Shown here in pieces: positions 10,797-22,731 of a stretch of DNA of 64,000 bases. Both the position numbers and the translations under genes were made by a program. The stretch spans positions 124,001 through 188,000 of the forward strand of contig CAJNDS010002573.1 of the NCBI GenBank assembly GCA_905221605.1, given 5' to 3'. The notes under the pieces are model-generated. The model had not been told where the DNA came from. It ran no database searches and was given only the letters and a program-made list of their open reading frames with translations. Source of the DNA: Symbiodinium natans. Its lineage: Eukaryota; Sar; Dinophyceae; Suessiales; Symbiodiniaceae. Position 1 is the stretch's first letter. Every line of letters starts with the position of its first letter.

Positions 10797-11960
10797 CATC
10801 TTAGGGCGCCACTGAATGCAGCGAGTTCACAGGCGACTCGTGGTACTCCTGCATGAAGATAGAGACTTGTAGGCAATGCTGCTGAGTCTGCCACAAGCAT
10901 CAGCTGTTCCAGCGAAACGGCTTGGGACCACAAATGGTCCTCCTGAACGGTCTCCAGGTCCGGGCTCGAGTTAACTCGGCTGATGGAGTGGCAACCCAAC
11001 CTTTGCAGAAACGAATCTTGCGAGAAAAGTGCTGGAGAGTGCTGGACTTCTCGACTTAATTTGAGGATGATGCATGGTCCAAAGATTCTCCCACCAGGTT
11101 GTATGGTCAAGTCCAGATGCAGCCTCAACACTCGGCATGAAGCCCTGCCAATCAATCATAAGGCAGATGCCTGGCCTTCTTTGGGCGTGCAGTCAACCCC
11201 TCAGCGGGCCTTAGACAATGTTGCGGCAAGTTGCGACTGCAATTTCAACGGCAAATACGACGACTGCGTGGCGGACGCCGAAACGGCTCGTTTCGGTGAG
11301 GCAAGGCCCAGCCGTTGGAGCATGTAGTTCTCGTCGTCCTTCCAAGATCCAAACGGAGATGACACGGGTGCCCACTACACGAAATTCCACGACACGCTGT
11401 GCCTCGTCTGTAGGCTCAATCATCAGCCATTGAAGATCGTAATGGTCGAAGGTTGCAAGCAAGACCAAGGCTGAGAAGTAGTACCTAACTCCAAAGTTAC
11501 AAGCGTAAAGCCTCCTTCACTTTGCGCAAGGCAAACAACCGCCCGTTTTACCACCCTGTTAAGGTTCAAACCCTTGCTGCCAGTATTCCACCCAAATCCT
11601 GAGTGTCCCATGTCTTGCTGTGCAGATGGTGTGAGCTCGTGGATGCTGGGCCGAAGGCTCTCTGACCAGTCGGGTCATGTAGGCCTGGCTGGCAGGTCTT
11701 TGGCAGCCGAAGGCTGCGGCGGCAGCTGCAGCATAGCAGGTGGTGCAGGCATGCAGCTTCTATATTGCTTCGACGGCATGATGTGGCCAATTACACATGA
11801 AAGCACGGTGGCGGTACGTTCTTGTAGGCAAGCTCGTCGTCCTCGTATGTGGAGTCGCGCCCACCGAAGACGAAAAGGAACACCCGATCCTCCCACACAA
11901 AGTGAGGCTTCGCGGCTTGCACACCGAAGCCGGAAGCCTCTAATTGGCATCGAATTTGCC
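10797..11960 (-). CDS. Kelch-repeat-like gene, several short exons
   Basis: The best evidence is an exon at about 11,820-11,960 reading FVWEDRVFLFVFGGRDSTYE then DDELAYKN, followed by a GT donor (GTACCGCC). The aromatic-rich strand followed by FGGRD and a later aromatic residue is the signature of a Kelch blade. Further downstream (lower coordinates) come FDHYDLQWLMIEPTDEAQRV (about 11,430), then RHAVVVFAVE (about 11,260), both blade-like. A last stretch at about 10,797-10,985 (NSSPDLETVQEDHLWSQAVS, LEQLMLVADSAALPTSLYL) ends in two stop codons and may be the C-terminus. Kelch proteins form beta-propellers for protein binding; the partner here is unknown. Exon joins were not proven. Confidence 0.42.
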
Positions 11961-12708
11961 CCGACACTTACTTTACTACACTCGGTATCACCCCAGTCCG
12001 AAAATTCAAAACGCCACCTGCCTGCAGGAGACGATCAATGTAGACCGCACCCATGATCTGGTTCAGAGTGGCCTAGATCCGGTGAAAAAGTGGTGCCTCC
12101 GGCCCTCGAGAACTGGTTCTTCGGATTGAGGTTGCTGAGGTAGGAGCAAGGATGCTGAAAAGACGATACCACCTCATACATAGGTTCTTGCTTTCGCTTT
12201 AGCAGGCTACAAGAAAGTCCCAACAAGCGCCGCACCAAGAGATGTCAGGGTTCACAACTTTGAAACTCACTGCCTGACCCCAGCATGTGCTGGAAATGCA
12301 CAAGATAGGAGAAACATTACTTTGCATTACAGTACCTTGCAGTTTGCATGTACATGTTCACACACCCCCTCCGGGCACCAGCATCTTGACCGAGAATGCG
12401 CTAACAGCAGCGGTGGCACAGAATGCGTGGAAGATGATGAACCTAAGAAGCAGTTGAATGCATCACACTGGGGTGAAGCAGCGCGAGCTAAGCACAGTTA
12501 AGGAAGAAGCGACATGGTCAGCATGATGTAGCCAATCGTGTTCCGTCTGTGCCCGCACCTATGCACAGGTGTGTGAGGTTGGCGCACTGATACCATCTGA
12601 CAAAGGGCGCGGCCAGTGTCAGGAAACAACGTCCGAAACAGCACAGCTGCATTCAGGAAACAGCACAGACAGTCAGAAAGCAGCCCCGCCACAGTCAAGA
12701 AACAAGCA

Positions 12709-12752
12709 AACCCTAAACCCTAAACCCTATACCCTACACCCTAAACCGTAGT
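12709..12752. repeat. Short interstitial telomere-like repeat
   Basis: Six or so degenerate CCCTAAA units (CCCTAAACCCTAAACCC, then CCCTATACCCTACACCC). This is the plant-type telomere motif also used by dinoflagellates. Confidence 0.8.
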
Positions 12753-12889
12753 TTTCCCGCTTCCCGCTGGTCTTGATGCTGTTTGCCGACTGTTGCCTGG
12801 CTGTGTCCTGACTGCCCCCCGGGTGTTTCCGAAATTTTCCCGGTGAATGTGGCCCGTGTTTCCTGAATGTTGCTACTCTGACCTGACAA

Positions 12890-13366
12890 AGCTCAGGCGA
12901 GCGCAGGCCACGCTCAGAAAACCTGCCGACTTCGTGATCCGAGCTCGCAAGGCACTTGAAGCACGCTAGCTGAAACCGATAGGGGGCCCACGATGTCACC
13001 CAGTCTTGATACTCGTTCAGGATCAGAGAAGGGTGCACCTGGGTGTACGCAGATCAGTATGACAACCGACGACACCAGAGCAGCTTTCAAATCTGCATTG
13101 ACATGCGTCATCTACCAGTGGCTAGTGGGCCGGCGCCTTGCTGAGCCGACCCATGACTACCTTGTCCAACTCTAGGCCCAGCCCGAGCATGCGCTCCGGA
13201 TAATTAGACCAATTCCCGATTCAGCGGCCATGATGCCGGAGGACCAACTTGTACTTTGCACATGTTCTGTCGTCCCGAGGTTCCAGCCCGTGCCATCAGT
13301 TTGACGGCAGAGAACGTGCTTGCCTGTCGATTTATTGAAGTCGTGATGCGAGTTGGTTTCAATCAC
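12890..13366 (-). CDS. Possible exons, unrecognised
   Basis: Two minus-strand patches look protein-like: LILNEYQDWVTSWAPYRFQL followed by ACFKCLASSDHEVGRF (about 12,890-13,035) and DFNKSTGKHVLCRQTDGTGW (about 13,270-13,345). No domain recognised and no splice joins proven. Confidence 0.2.
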
Positions 13367-13369
13367 TTG

Positions 13370-14425
13370 TTCAGCGTTCTGTACTGGACAAGAGGTTAGG
13401 TGCTATGGTTATATGTATGTACTGTACCTGCGTGCACATATATTGACACCCCCGGACCCACTGATGTACGTCGTACATTTTGGTTACATTGATGTTAGTG
13501 TGATCGACATATCTTTTACATTGGGGCGGCCTGTTTGCACCTTTTCTACGCAACAATCATACCTCAACCAACCTTCATCTACGTTTTGCAATCTTCCTCC
13601 GCTTGCCCTGTTGTCCTGACCCTGATGGAGGTTGACTTTGAGAGTGCGTTACTCGTGTATTCCGAAAATGAGGCCACATATTCAAATCTTACGGAGCAGT
13701 GAACTGGAATATTTGGAATTGCGCCAGCACAAGGTTCCGTTTGGAAGATTTGCAAACATCCTACAAGTAATACTGACCCCCTGCAGCACACTAGTTTGAG
13801 ACGTTCTTACTTCTTGCGCTGGCCCCAAGGGGGCAGGTGCCGGGTTTCATGCCACTCCCCAGCACGACAACTCTTCTGGTCAGGCGGCCTACCTGTGGAT
13901 ATAGCGAAGTGGCCCACGCATTTGATCCACAGCCCGGCCAGGGAAGCCGTTCAACTGTGCAGAATGGCTGTAGGCCCTTAAAGCAACTCCAGATTCCACT
14001 GCGATTTAGGGTTCATTGCCGGGTTTAGGCCTGAATGGCCCGATGGGCTAGTTACTAGTAACTACCTCTCGGGCTCGGCTGATAGGGATTAGGCTCTCAC
14101 CAGGGCCCCGCCTCTTCCCGGGCAACCATACCATGAACCGAACCGCCTCAACATTTTCGACACCGAACTGCCGGAAGCGAACCGTCGAAAACGAAACCGC
14201 ACCAGCACGCGAACCGAAGCGATTCTTTCAAGTTTACAGGAAGCCCCTATGACGAGCACTTTGCCAGGAACCTTCAAGAAAAATACTTCAAGGTCTCAAA
14301 CATTCTCTAGCCTGTCGTCAAAGAAAAGCCATTTTCGCGTGTGTGCTTTGCAGTCGAGATGTCGTGCTGCTTCATTGAATGCAGGGCCGACTGTTTCATT
14401 AAACGAGCCATGCCGTGCATCCCTA
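13370..14425. other. No convincing gene
   Basis: Only short frames. No recognisable protein motif, RNA or ordered repeat. Confidence 0.35.
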
Positions 14426-14426
14426 T

Positions 14427-14625
14427 CGTGCGTGTCTGCGTGTGCGTGTGCGTGTGCGTGCGCGTGCGCGTGCGCGTGCGCGTGCGCGTGCGCGTGCGCG
14501 TGCGCGTGCGCGTGCGCGTGTGCGTGTGCGTGTGCGTGTGCGTGTGCGTGTGCGTGTGCGTGTGCGTGTGCGTGTTCGTGTGCGTGTGCGTGTGCGTGTG
14601 CGTGTGCGTGTGCGTGTGTGTGCGT

Positions 14626-14661
<36 letters not shown>
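14427..14661. repeat. Alternating purine-pyrimidine microsatellite (GTGCGC/TGTGCG/TG)
   Basis: About 235 bases of strict purine-pyrimidine alternation: a CGTGCG hexamer block (about 14,456-14,520), a TGTGCG block (to about 14,635) and pure TG at the end. Such sequence can adopt left-handed Z-DNA. It is followed at about 14,691 by a run of 14 G. Open frames through it on both strands are artefacts of the repeat. Confidence 0.95.
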
Positions 14662-14704
14662 CCTGCAAACATTACAAAAAGACAGACCTTGGGGGGGGGG
14701 GGGG

Positions 14705-16100
14705 ACTTGTGTATATGTGCATTTCTTAGTTGTTCTCTTTATTCTCAGGGCATGGGAACGATACCACCAAGGCACTGTTCTCCCGGCCTGGGGTAGGAGA
14801 GTTTGAAAGAAGTAGCCAATAGCGTTGTATCGCTTGTACCTCGAACATCTTGCAGCAAGATCGGTGATAATCTGCGTGGTCCTACAACCTGTTAGGACCT
14901 GACCTGGCTCCACCAGCCCCATAATCCATGTACCGCACATTGCATGACCAGGTTCGAGCAGGCTTGTGCGCACTCCGACTGCTCACAACATGCCATGTAC
15001 AAGATGTAGACAACCCAGACCTTTGCAAGCAACACGGAAGTCACGCTGCTGGTCATCTGCAATCAGATCCCTGATCAGCTTCCAACCAGTTGCGTCATCA
15101 GCCAGCCAACCTACGGGACAAGGAACAATGTTCAGCACAGGAACGCCCGAGCTTCACCACGCAATTACACACGTCCGCCTCCCAAATCGAAACCATCACT
15201 GCGGCAGTAACGATCGTCAATCGTGTCCTCGGCAAACATTCTGTATCTTACACTTGCCTGATCAAGTCTCTCTGGAGATCTCTGGAGTAACTGAGTAACT
15301 GATTCGCCAAGAACCTGGCGTGGGATCGGAGATCATGCCGAAGATGCTGCCCTGGATGCGCTGACAACACATTGACAACATGCCGATTTTTCACCTGCAC
15401 CACAGTGCCGCTGTGGTGCTTTGCGGTGCTGATGTGTGGTGCTACGTAGTGCTGCGGGCTGTAGCTGGACTCTAACTGGCCTTGAACATTGGGTCATCGA
15501 AGAGCTCTGCCTGCGTGAAGCATCTCAAGCATCGCAAACATCACTACCAGGACATACCCTGCATCAGCGATTGGAGTCGCTGCCTGAATGTCTTGCTTGG
15601 ACTGGCTGCCACCACCATTGGAGAGGCGAACTGCGCACAGACTGTCAAGGGCGTGTGGATTGCACAGGGTCAGCGGTCTAACCACAAGGGTTTAACGCTG
15701 GAGCGAACAAACTTCGGATGGAGGTTCTGCGGCGATCTGAGGTGCGGCAGCAACTCTAACGACACGCGGCGTTGTATTCTTGGGAGCATGTGGAGCATCG
15801 CCTTTCTCGAAAGCTCGACACAATACGAGTGCTTCGAGGCCCTGACCTACTACTATCAGTGGCTTGATTTCAGCATTATGCACATTATGAAGCAAGGTCA
15901 GAGAAAACCAGCCATGGCATGACAGGGCGGGTGCATGCACGCGTGCACGTAGCAAGACCTTCCACCTTGCTTCCACCTTGTCTTTAGTTCGGTCCAGATT
16001 GCTTCTGGAATGCTCGGGCATGAGCATTTCACCGATCGTCTACATGATGATACTTGTGCGATAGTGACCGATAGTGTGCTCACTTTTGCTGGGTTCACAT
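14705..16100. other. No convincing gene; one unexplained plus-strand frame
   Basis: A plus-strand frame at 15,482-15,922 (146 residues, ending FEALTYYYQWLDFSIMHIMK) has protein-like composition but no recognised motif, while minus-strand readings (CPSIPEAIWTELKTRWKQGG near 15,970-16,025) compete with it and may continue the candidate gene at 16.1-16.7 kb. Confidence 0.25.
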
Positions 16101-16104
16101 GTCG

Positions 16105-16739
16105 ACGTGACATCTTCAAAGCTCGCATAGTCACCAGGTTTCCGCTTCACCCCAAGATGCCATGTATATTCCGTCAACGAGGCCAAGTAGTTTAGGAATA
16201 CGGACGTACAGCACATTGCAGCACTCCATCCCTCGACTTCCTTCTCTGGTGAGCGCATAGCTCTGACCACTAGTGTCCAGCGTTTACTCACAGGTTCTCA
16301 CAGGTTCTTGAGTCGAATCATGTCGTACCTAGTGTGCAGGAACGCGGTGCACCCGCCTGCAATGCCATGCAGGTCCCACGTGTGGAAGACTTCTCTGAAG
16401 TACGTCGTGAAGATTTGCCTGAGCCGAGGGCAAACCGGACTCGATTCTTGCTGCAGAAAGTGTGGAGAAAATTGGAAGACGAGGATGGGAGCTGAGAGCT
16501 TCTCCTCAATGTCCCTACCCGGCAATTAAAAGGACCCAGGGTGCCAAGTTGATGCCTCAATTTTCCACCCCACCCCAAGGGGTGGATTTCGTCAATTTTT
16601 GGGAGGTCTGAAAGACTACAAGTTTGATGCGGGCTTTTTCTGCCCTTGTGCTCTGGTACTCCTCCCTGCTGTACTCACCCGGAGAAAATTTCTTTTTTTG
16701 TGGTGCATCTTCCACTTTGGGCTTGGGCTTTTTAGGCAT
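16105..16739 (-). CDS. Candidate multi-exon gene, unrecognised
   Basis: Three minus-strand patches read like successive exons. The first starts at ATG 16,739 with MPKKPKPKVED and continues FSPGEYSREEYQSTRAEKAR, a basic N-terminus. The second (about 16,310-16,440) reads IFTTYFREVFHTWDLHGIAG then GCTAFLHTRYDMIRLKN and meets a GT donor. The third (about 16,115-16,280) reads VRAMRSPEKEVEGWSAAMCC and ends KRKPGDYASFED before GTCACG. Composition is convincing, but I cannot assign a family and the order of joins is inferred. Confidence 0.35.
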
Positions 16740-17019
16740 TGTGAGCGACAAGAGATTATACCGGCAGCGTCTGGCAGATAACTACGGACCCAACCCAGTT
16801 TTCACTGGGCCCGCTGTGCATTGCTTGACTGGCTCACTCCTTTCTCTGGTTGTTCCCCTGTCTCCTTCTTTGTCTCTCTCCGTCTTTGTGTTGCTTCCCC
16901 GCCAATCGAGGGGGTGGGATCAGCAGCATTGAGGCATAATATCCCGTTCCGCTCTCGCAGTCTCTCGGCCTTCCTTCCTTCTTGCGCACTCAACCCACTC
17001 CCACTATCTCGCTCCGTGT

Positions 17020-17206
17020 CTTTCTCGTTCTCTTTATTTTCTTTCTTTTCTTTCTTTTCTTTCTTTTCTTTCTGTTCTTTCTTTTCTTTCCTTTCTTTCT
17101 TTTCTTGTTTTTTCTTTATTCTCTTTCTTTTCTTTCTTTCTTTCTTTTCTTTCTTTTCTTTCTTTTCTTTCGTTTCTTTCTTTCGTTCTTTCTTTCTTTC
17201 TTTGGC
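17020..17206. repeat. CTTT-type microsatellite
   Basis: About 185 bases of CTTT/CTTTT/GTTT units, followed by a short TCTCTC run. The long Phe/Ser- or Lys/Glu-rich frames through it on the two strands follow from the repeat alone. Confidence 0.92.
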
Positions 17207-17229
17207 GGGTCTCTCTCTCTGTCTCTCTG

Positions 17230-17877
17230 GCTTCATGTTTCCCAGGAAGCGGCCAGTCCAGGTGTATGAGGTACCAGATGTTGAAGACCACAGATATGAT
17301 CAGAACGAAGAACCAGAAGTACTTCCTCGCGACATGCATCTCAAGTTGCGGTGGTGTGCAAAGGGCGCTTCCGGGGGCGCTGCTGTGGAGAATCAAGCTC
17401 CCTCACCGCATTCAGCCCACCACATTTCTGGCACTGGTCGCATTCACTCAAGACATGAGGACATGTGCAGTCGAAATGTAATCTCGAAGGGGGTATCCTC
17501 CAGCTGCAGGTCGTGCAGAAACTCGGGCCTCGTCGCGTCCGGCCGGTCATAGAATGTTGAGTTGTTTGTGGCATCTCGTTCACAATTTCCGAGTCTAAGA
17601 GCTCCACTCGTCCTCATTCTTAAATTTGTCATACACCAGGCGCGAAAAGTCCTGTTGAAAATGCTAAAGAGCCCCTCAGGAAGCCACTGCAAGTACTGCA
17701 CGGAGCAATGTCCTCAGTGATGAAGCCCTCCTTGACCAAAGCATTAAGATCCTGGTCTGGGGCCGCGAATTGCACAAGATCCCTGCGCAGATCCTGGCAG
17801 CTGTCATGCCAACAGCGAGAGGCCAGCAGTGCTGATCTGTCTTGACGCACTTTGATCCATCCGCAACAGTTGGGCAT
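17230..17877 (-). CDS. Candidate exons, one with a membrane segment
   Basis: Minus-strand patches with protein-like composition: LVQFAAPDQDLNALVKEGFI (about 17,740-17,800), QDFSRLVYDKFKNEDEWSS (about 17,590-17,660), NSTFYDRPDATRPEFLHDLQ (about 17,490-17,570), and EMHVARKYFWFFVLIISVVF continuing NIWYLIHLDWPLPGK (about 17,235-17,345), a single membrane span with a short lumenal or cytosolic tail. A competing Cys-rich reading (CTCPHVLSECDQCQKCGG) overlaps the third patch. No family recognised. Confidence 0.28.
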
Positions 17878-17899
17878 CTACCAGGCCACACTCAAGCCA

Positions 17900-18700
17900 C
17901 GCTCCTCTGTCAGCGCTCGGTTCCGCAGCTGTGGTCTCAGTGCATGAGGCGTCTAGTGCATTTTCAGTCACAACACATGAAACGTGCTGGAATGCATAGG
18001 CCAGTGCAGCCTAATGCGGCATGCACCGTCAGGATGAACCGCATTCAAGACAATTCAGGCATATTCAGGCTGCGACTGCATGGCAGACTCCAAGTCTTTC
18101 CAACGGTCCTGCATGATCTGATCAGACGCTGCTGGGAAGATTTGAGTCTGCATCCAGACCAATTAGAAGGGTCGAGAGTTGTTCTTTTTCAGCAGAGAAT
18201 GGAGCTTAGATTCGTTGAGACTAATTTTGGACATGGGTCCTGGAGGTAGCCAAGCCCAGCTCCTGACAACGTCACGACGGCCACTTTCATCCGCTTTCCA
18301 GAGTAGTTTCCAGAGGTCCTCCATGGCCCAGGCTATCTAAGCCTCCAGGAAGAGATGAAGGACGCCGCGATGTGATGGTCTCCTCCTTGCAGCAACGACT
18401 CAACTCTAAGAGACGAAGAGCAAGCAAGACTAACCACGACTGCATGACGAAAGCACGTGGGGCCTCGCCGAAGGTGGCTAGAATGTCGTTGACGCGTGTG
18501 TGGCGACCGAGACTGAAGCTACCCTCAGTGCTAACTGCTTTGCAACTTCGTCGCATCCGCCGTGTGACCCCTATGCAGCCATCAGACTCGAGTTATCTGA
18601 GGGCAGGGCAGGACCATTAAACTGCGAGTTCCTCTCAGGACATAAGGCTCACACCCCACAGCCATATACGTATCTGTATATATAATACTCACCCCCCTCC
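17900..18700. other. No convincing gene
   Basis: Short frames only; no repeat or motif of note. Confidence 0.35.
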
Positions 18701-18717
18701 CAATGGACGACAAAGAA

Positions 18718-19018
18718 AAAGGGGCAGAAGGGGGAGAGAGGGGGAGAGAGGGGGAGAGAAGGGGAGAGAGGGGGAGAGAGGGAGAGAGGGGGGAGAGAGG
18801 GGGAGAGAGCGAGAGAGGGGGAGAGAGGGGAGAGGGGGGGGGGAGAGAGGGGCGGGAGAGAGGGGGGGAGAGGGGGGAGAGAAGAGACGAGGGGGGGAGA
18901 GAAGAGAGGAGGGGGGGAGAGAAGAGAGGGGTGGAGAGAAGAGAGGGGGGGGAGAGAAGAGAGCGGGAGAGAAGAGAGGGTAGAAATATATGTGTGTATA
19001 TATATATATATATGGCAC
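18718..19018. repeat. GGGGGAGAGA array followed by an AT microsatellite and C-run
   Basis: Purine-only GGGGGAGAGA-type array from 18,718 to about 18,985, then TATATATA to about 19,014, then CCCCCCC. The purine strand could form a triplex. The pairing of an AT microsatellite with a C-run recurs at the edges of the palindrome at 38-43 kb. Confidence 0.9.
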
Positions 19019-19124
19019 CCCCCCATATGCCCACACTTTTTCCTGTCAGGTGCCATGGTAGGGTCTAGAGACTGAGGATTTCGAAGCCTCTTAGGCAGCG
19101 AGCACGAAAGCGCTCTACTGTACC

Positions 19125-19410
19125 AATGTTTTAGGCACAAAAGAGCAAAAACGCTGTACTGTCCCAAAATACAATCTTTTCAAGCCAAAACAAGCAAAAA
19201 TGCTGTACTGCCCCCAAAAACACACAAAATATGTAAATCAAATTAAAAAAACCTTGGACGCCACATGGCCTGGAGGTCTAACTTTGGTTTTTGGTTTTTT
19301 TTGGGACAGTACAGTATTCTTGCACTGTTTGCTTGAAAAAACATTGGTTTTTTGGGACAGTACAGCACCTTGCAGGCCTGGGACTGCAAAAGCGCTGTAC
19401 TGCCCTATTA
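19125..19410. repeat. GTACTGTCCCAAAA repeats in both orientations
   Basis: CTGTACTGTCCCAAAA-type phrases occur near 19,150, 19,202 and 19,390, and the reverse complement TTTTGGGACAGTACAG near 19,308 and 19,350, so the tract can fold back on itself. Confidence 0.7.
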
Positions 19411-19665
19411 AATTTAGCAGGGTCCTCTTCAGTATATTAGGATCCCTATCAAGTATAATTGGGTTCTCATTAACTTTAATCGCGTTCCTATTCACGTTAA
19501 TGGGCTTCCGATTAACTTTTTATACAGTTCCGATTGATTTTAATAGGGTTCCTATGGATTTAAATGGAGGATTCCTATTTTCTGCTCATAAGATGCCAAT
19601 CAATTTTCATAGTTTGCCTGTTTATTTTAAACCAAGGCCCCAGCTTCAAGCGATCTTAAGGATTT
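19400..19665. repeat. 21-bp AT-rich tandem repeat (TTCCTATTNATTTTAATAGGG type)
   Basis: Degenerate units of about 21 bases, such as TTCCTATTCACGTTAATGGGC and TTCCGATTGATTTTAATAGGG. The same repeat fills both arms of the palindrome at 39.4-40.5 and 41.2-42.4 kb. Confidence 0.75.
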
Positions 19666-19669
19666 AATC

Positions 19670-21370
19670 ATCATGATTTACGACAATGTGTATATAGTAG
19701 CTGGCAGAATATGGAGGACTGTATATGCTGCTCTACAAAACATCATTGTGATCCGGAGTCAAACTGAAGAGTTCAAACAGCGAAAGTGTAAGAATACTTG
19801 TTTGCAACAAATCCTGAGCAACGAGCTAGTTTCAACGAATGTCTAAAACAATCTGGAAAATGTGGGAATCTGGGAATCTGGAAATGTGGGGTGAGAAAAT
19901 CTGGGAATCTGGAATCTCATACGATTTGTATGCGAGAGGTAGGTCTTGGGGGGCGGGGGGGTCAGTTCATAAATCTTTCTTTCTTATATATGCTTATGTC
20001 TTATGTAGGTTGATGTTTACATATACACATATATATAACACCTGATGAAACATCTGAAGCTGCCAGCGGCCTCCTGGTCAACCGCCGGAATGCAGCACGA
20101 CGATGAGGTGACCTTCACGAACCGACACATTTTTTATCACAGGACAAGTAGAGAGAGTAACATTATAGTCAGTGCTACGACTGCAAGCTTGCGAGGCATG
20201 TCAAGCCACCGATCGGCGGCAATGGATCCTCGCCGAGTCCTCGCATGCGGCGCAGAGGTCAAACGATGACAAACGTCTTGCATGGTGATTGCATCTCCAT
20301 GAGGTCTCCGTAGGGTTTCCGGATGTGCTCTATAGACTGACTGGTGGGATGGTTGATATTCGTTGTGTGCGTGTGTGTGTGTGTGTCTTCTCTCGTATGT
20401 TCTTGCTCTCCTGGCTGTCATCACCTCGCGGTTCATCAGAGAGGCCAGCCGTGGACGCCTTCTTTGTCTGCGCATGTGCCCACTGCAGAGCATCCACCCA
20501 AACTGCAGCTTGGCGGCACTTCAGGATCATCTAGTAGATTGATCCTCACAGCAAGAAACAGCAACACAGCTTGCAAGAATTTGCAAAATCACGCAAGTAC
20601 GTGTGCCACGAAAAAACCTATTGACCTAGTGTTTAAATTTGCATGCGTGTTTGATACAAATTGGTGGACTTGTGCTGCTTGGGTGTTTGGCTTGTGGGTT
20701 TTGGGTTGATGTGTTTGGGTTTCTGCTTAAAAGTGCCTGGAGGTCAGGATTTCGGCTTGCGCTTTTGTGGCTTTGGGTAAGGGAAGATGCCAGGCTTAGA
20801 CAATAGGGCGTAGACAACACGGCACCTGGCGTGACACCAACTTGATGCTAGAACTCCAAGCAGGAGCACTTGGAATCCGCTGGGCGGCTGGTCCAGAAAA
20901 CTGCGGCAGTTGTTCGGCTTTGCAGGGTTTGCGCAAGCCTTGCTGCCGTGAAATTCCTGGCCTCCGTCTCAATTCCTGACCTTTTCTCAACTCGTCACCT
21001 GCGCTTTGACAAACATAACCTGGGCCTGCAGTCAGGCACAGACGTGCTTAGTTAGTGCTGAGCGTGGCTGGGTACCAAACCCATTCTGTGCCACGACAAA
21101 CACCTTCCCCTGCTGTGCGTTGTTGTGGTTCAATTCTTAGCTCTCCTCCACTGTGTTGCACTGCATTCGAGTCTAGTGTTCTGCTCAATTTTGTTACACT
21201 CAGCTGGTGTACTCAGCTGTTCAACGTCAGAGCTGGTTACTTTGCACAGGCTCTCCATGCAAGCGCATCGTCAAACCCTAAACCCCCCACCCGGAAAGCT
21301 CTAACCCTGAAGGAACAACTCATCCTAATCAAAACCCCAATGGTGCACAATCGTTGGTTTCACTGACCAT
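19670..21370. other. No convincing gene; repeats
   Basis: Contains a GGGGGGCGGGGGGG patch (19,950), TATATA runs and a GTGTGTGT tract near 20,370. Nothing protein-like that could be tied to a family. Confidence 0.35.
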
Positions 21371-21797
21371 CTACACCGAACCCCAAGGCAACCATCTCCT
21401 TGACCATGCATTGCAGCCCAAAACACGAACGTAAAGCAGCTCTGCTGGCTCCTCACAGGAGATACCCTCGAAGGACTTGGAGGGCGCATGGCCGACATGC
21501 TGCAGAGATTTCAGCAAAGCACTCGCCGAAATTCGAGACAATGACAACCGAAATCTGCAAGAACCGCGTGGCAACCCATCTCGCCAGGGATGGTTTGTCT
21601 GCTGTCGTGCTTTATTTACTACCTTTCAGATTTACTTCTGAGCCTTTCAGGTTTGCTTCTGAGCCGAACAAGGACAGTTCCGGCGAGCGCTGTCCAGCGC
21701 ACAAGGGCCTCACAAAAGGTTCGAGTGTCTCATGCAATGCGTCCACATCGTCCACTTTGACTTCCAACGCCAGCACGTGAGGACCAAACCACAAGCC
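21371..21797 (-). CDS. Possible exons, unrecognised
   Basis: At about 21,690-21,790 the minus strand reads WFGPHVLALEVKVDDVDALH then ETLEPFVRPL, which looks like one strand-helix unit of a glyoxalase/VOC-type fold; that idea rests on a single stretch. Next to it an 18-base tandem repeat encodes GSEANLKGSEVNLKGSK. A second patch at 21,420-21,540 (LSRISASALLKSLQHVGHAP) could be another exon. Confidence 0.22.
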
Positions 21798-21949
21798 AAT
21801 TAGGCATTGTGGGCATTAGCCAAAGGCTTGCACCCTGAAGATCCTCAGTCACCGACACCCAGATCGTGCATGCAGCAGGATCTAGACCGTGTAGACTAGG
21901 TAACATGGCATAAAGCATCCATAGAAACTGGAGCCACCGCCTAACAATG

Positions 21950-22730
21950 AGACCACTCGGAACTGAGATGCAGGGCTTTTGCGCTTGGCAGGAACAGGCT
22001 ACAGCAGAAGTTGCACTGCTCCTTGCATGAAGCTCAAACTGTGTCTGCTAAGCCAAGGAGCACAACCCAATGTGATAAGGCTAATCAGCTACTGGGCAAG
22101 CCGACTACGTGCGATCACTGCTACACATTCTGAAAGTCACGACAGTTAGCTGTTTCGGAGCTTCTGAGAGTTGTCGCTTGGTGGGTCAAAATGCGGCGTT
22201 GGACCTTATCAGGAGGTTTAATCAATACTTAATGTCGCGGGGAGGGAAAGGGGGGGTGCTTCGGCAGCACCGTGGACTCTAAAAGCCTAAACCTTAAACA
22301 TTGCAAACAACAAACGCCCCAACCTTGTCATTCCTTACAGGCCATGTCACAAGCCTGCAACCTTACGCCGTGAGCAGCACGCATTAAACAACGAGGTCGG
22401 CTGGCTTCGTTACCCCCCTGCTCAAGTGGAAGTGTTGACAGCCTGTGCACAATTTGCATTGATCAGGTTTTGGCCTGGCTGACTGAGTTTGCTAGCTGTG
22501 TCGAACTGGTCGATTCGAATTCCGGAGCGCTTGGCATCTGCGCTGCATTCCATGCCAGATCCGACGAAGCTGGGGACCGGCGAAAAGCTATTTACATGCT
22601 TCCCGAAGATTAGGCACTTGGTACCCTGGTGGAACTAACCTCACTTGCTTGAGACGCAGGCGATACCACCTGCACCTGCCCAGAACGCATGTTGCGACCA
22701 GCGACTGCGCCATGAAGTCTAACTTTCCTC
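21950..22730. other. No convincing gene
   Basis: Short frames; GGGGAGGGAAAGGGGGGG near 22,238. No motif recognised. Confidence 0.35.
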
Positions 22731-22731
22731 A

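Noticed and set aside
14249-14973. Long Cys-Ala, His-Thr and Val-Arg repeat frames
   Set aside because: Pure translation of the GTGCGC/TG microsatellite, present in every frame of both strands.
16802-17396. Phe/Ser-rich and Lys/Glu-rich frames
   Set aside because: Produced by the CTTT microsatellite.
18582-19167. Pro/Leu/Ser-rich minus-strand and Gly/Glu/Arg-rich plus-strand frames
   Set aside because: Produced by the GGGGGAGAGA array.
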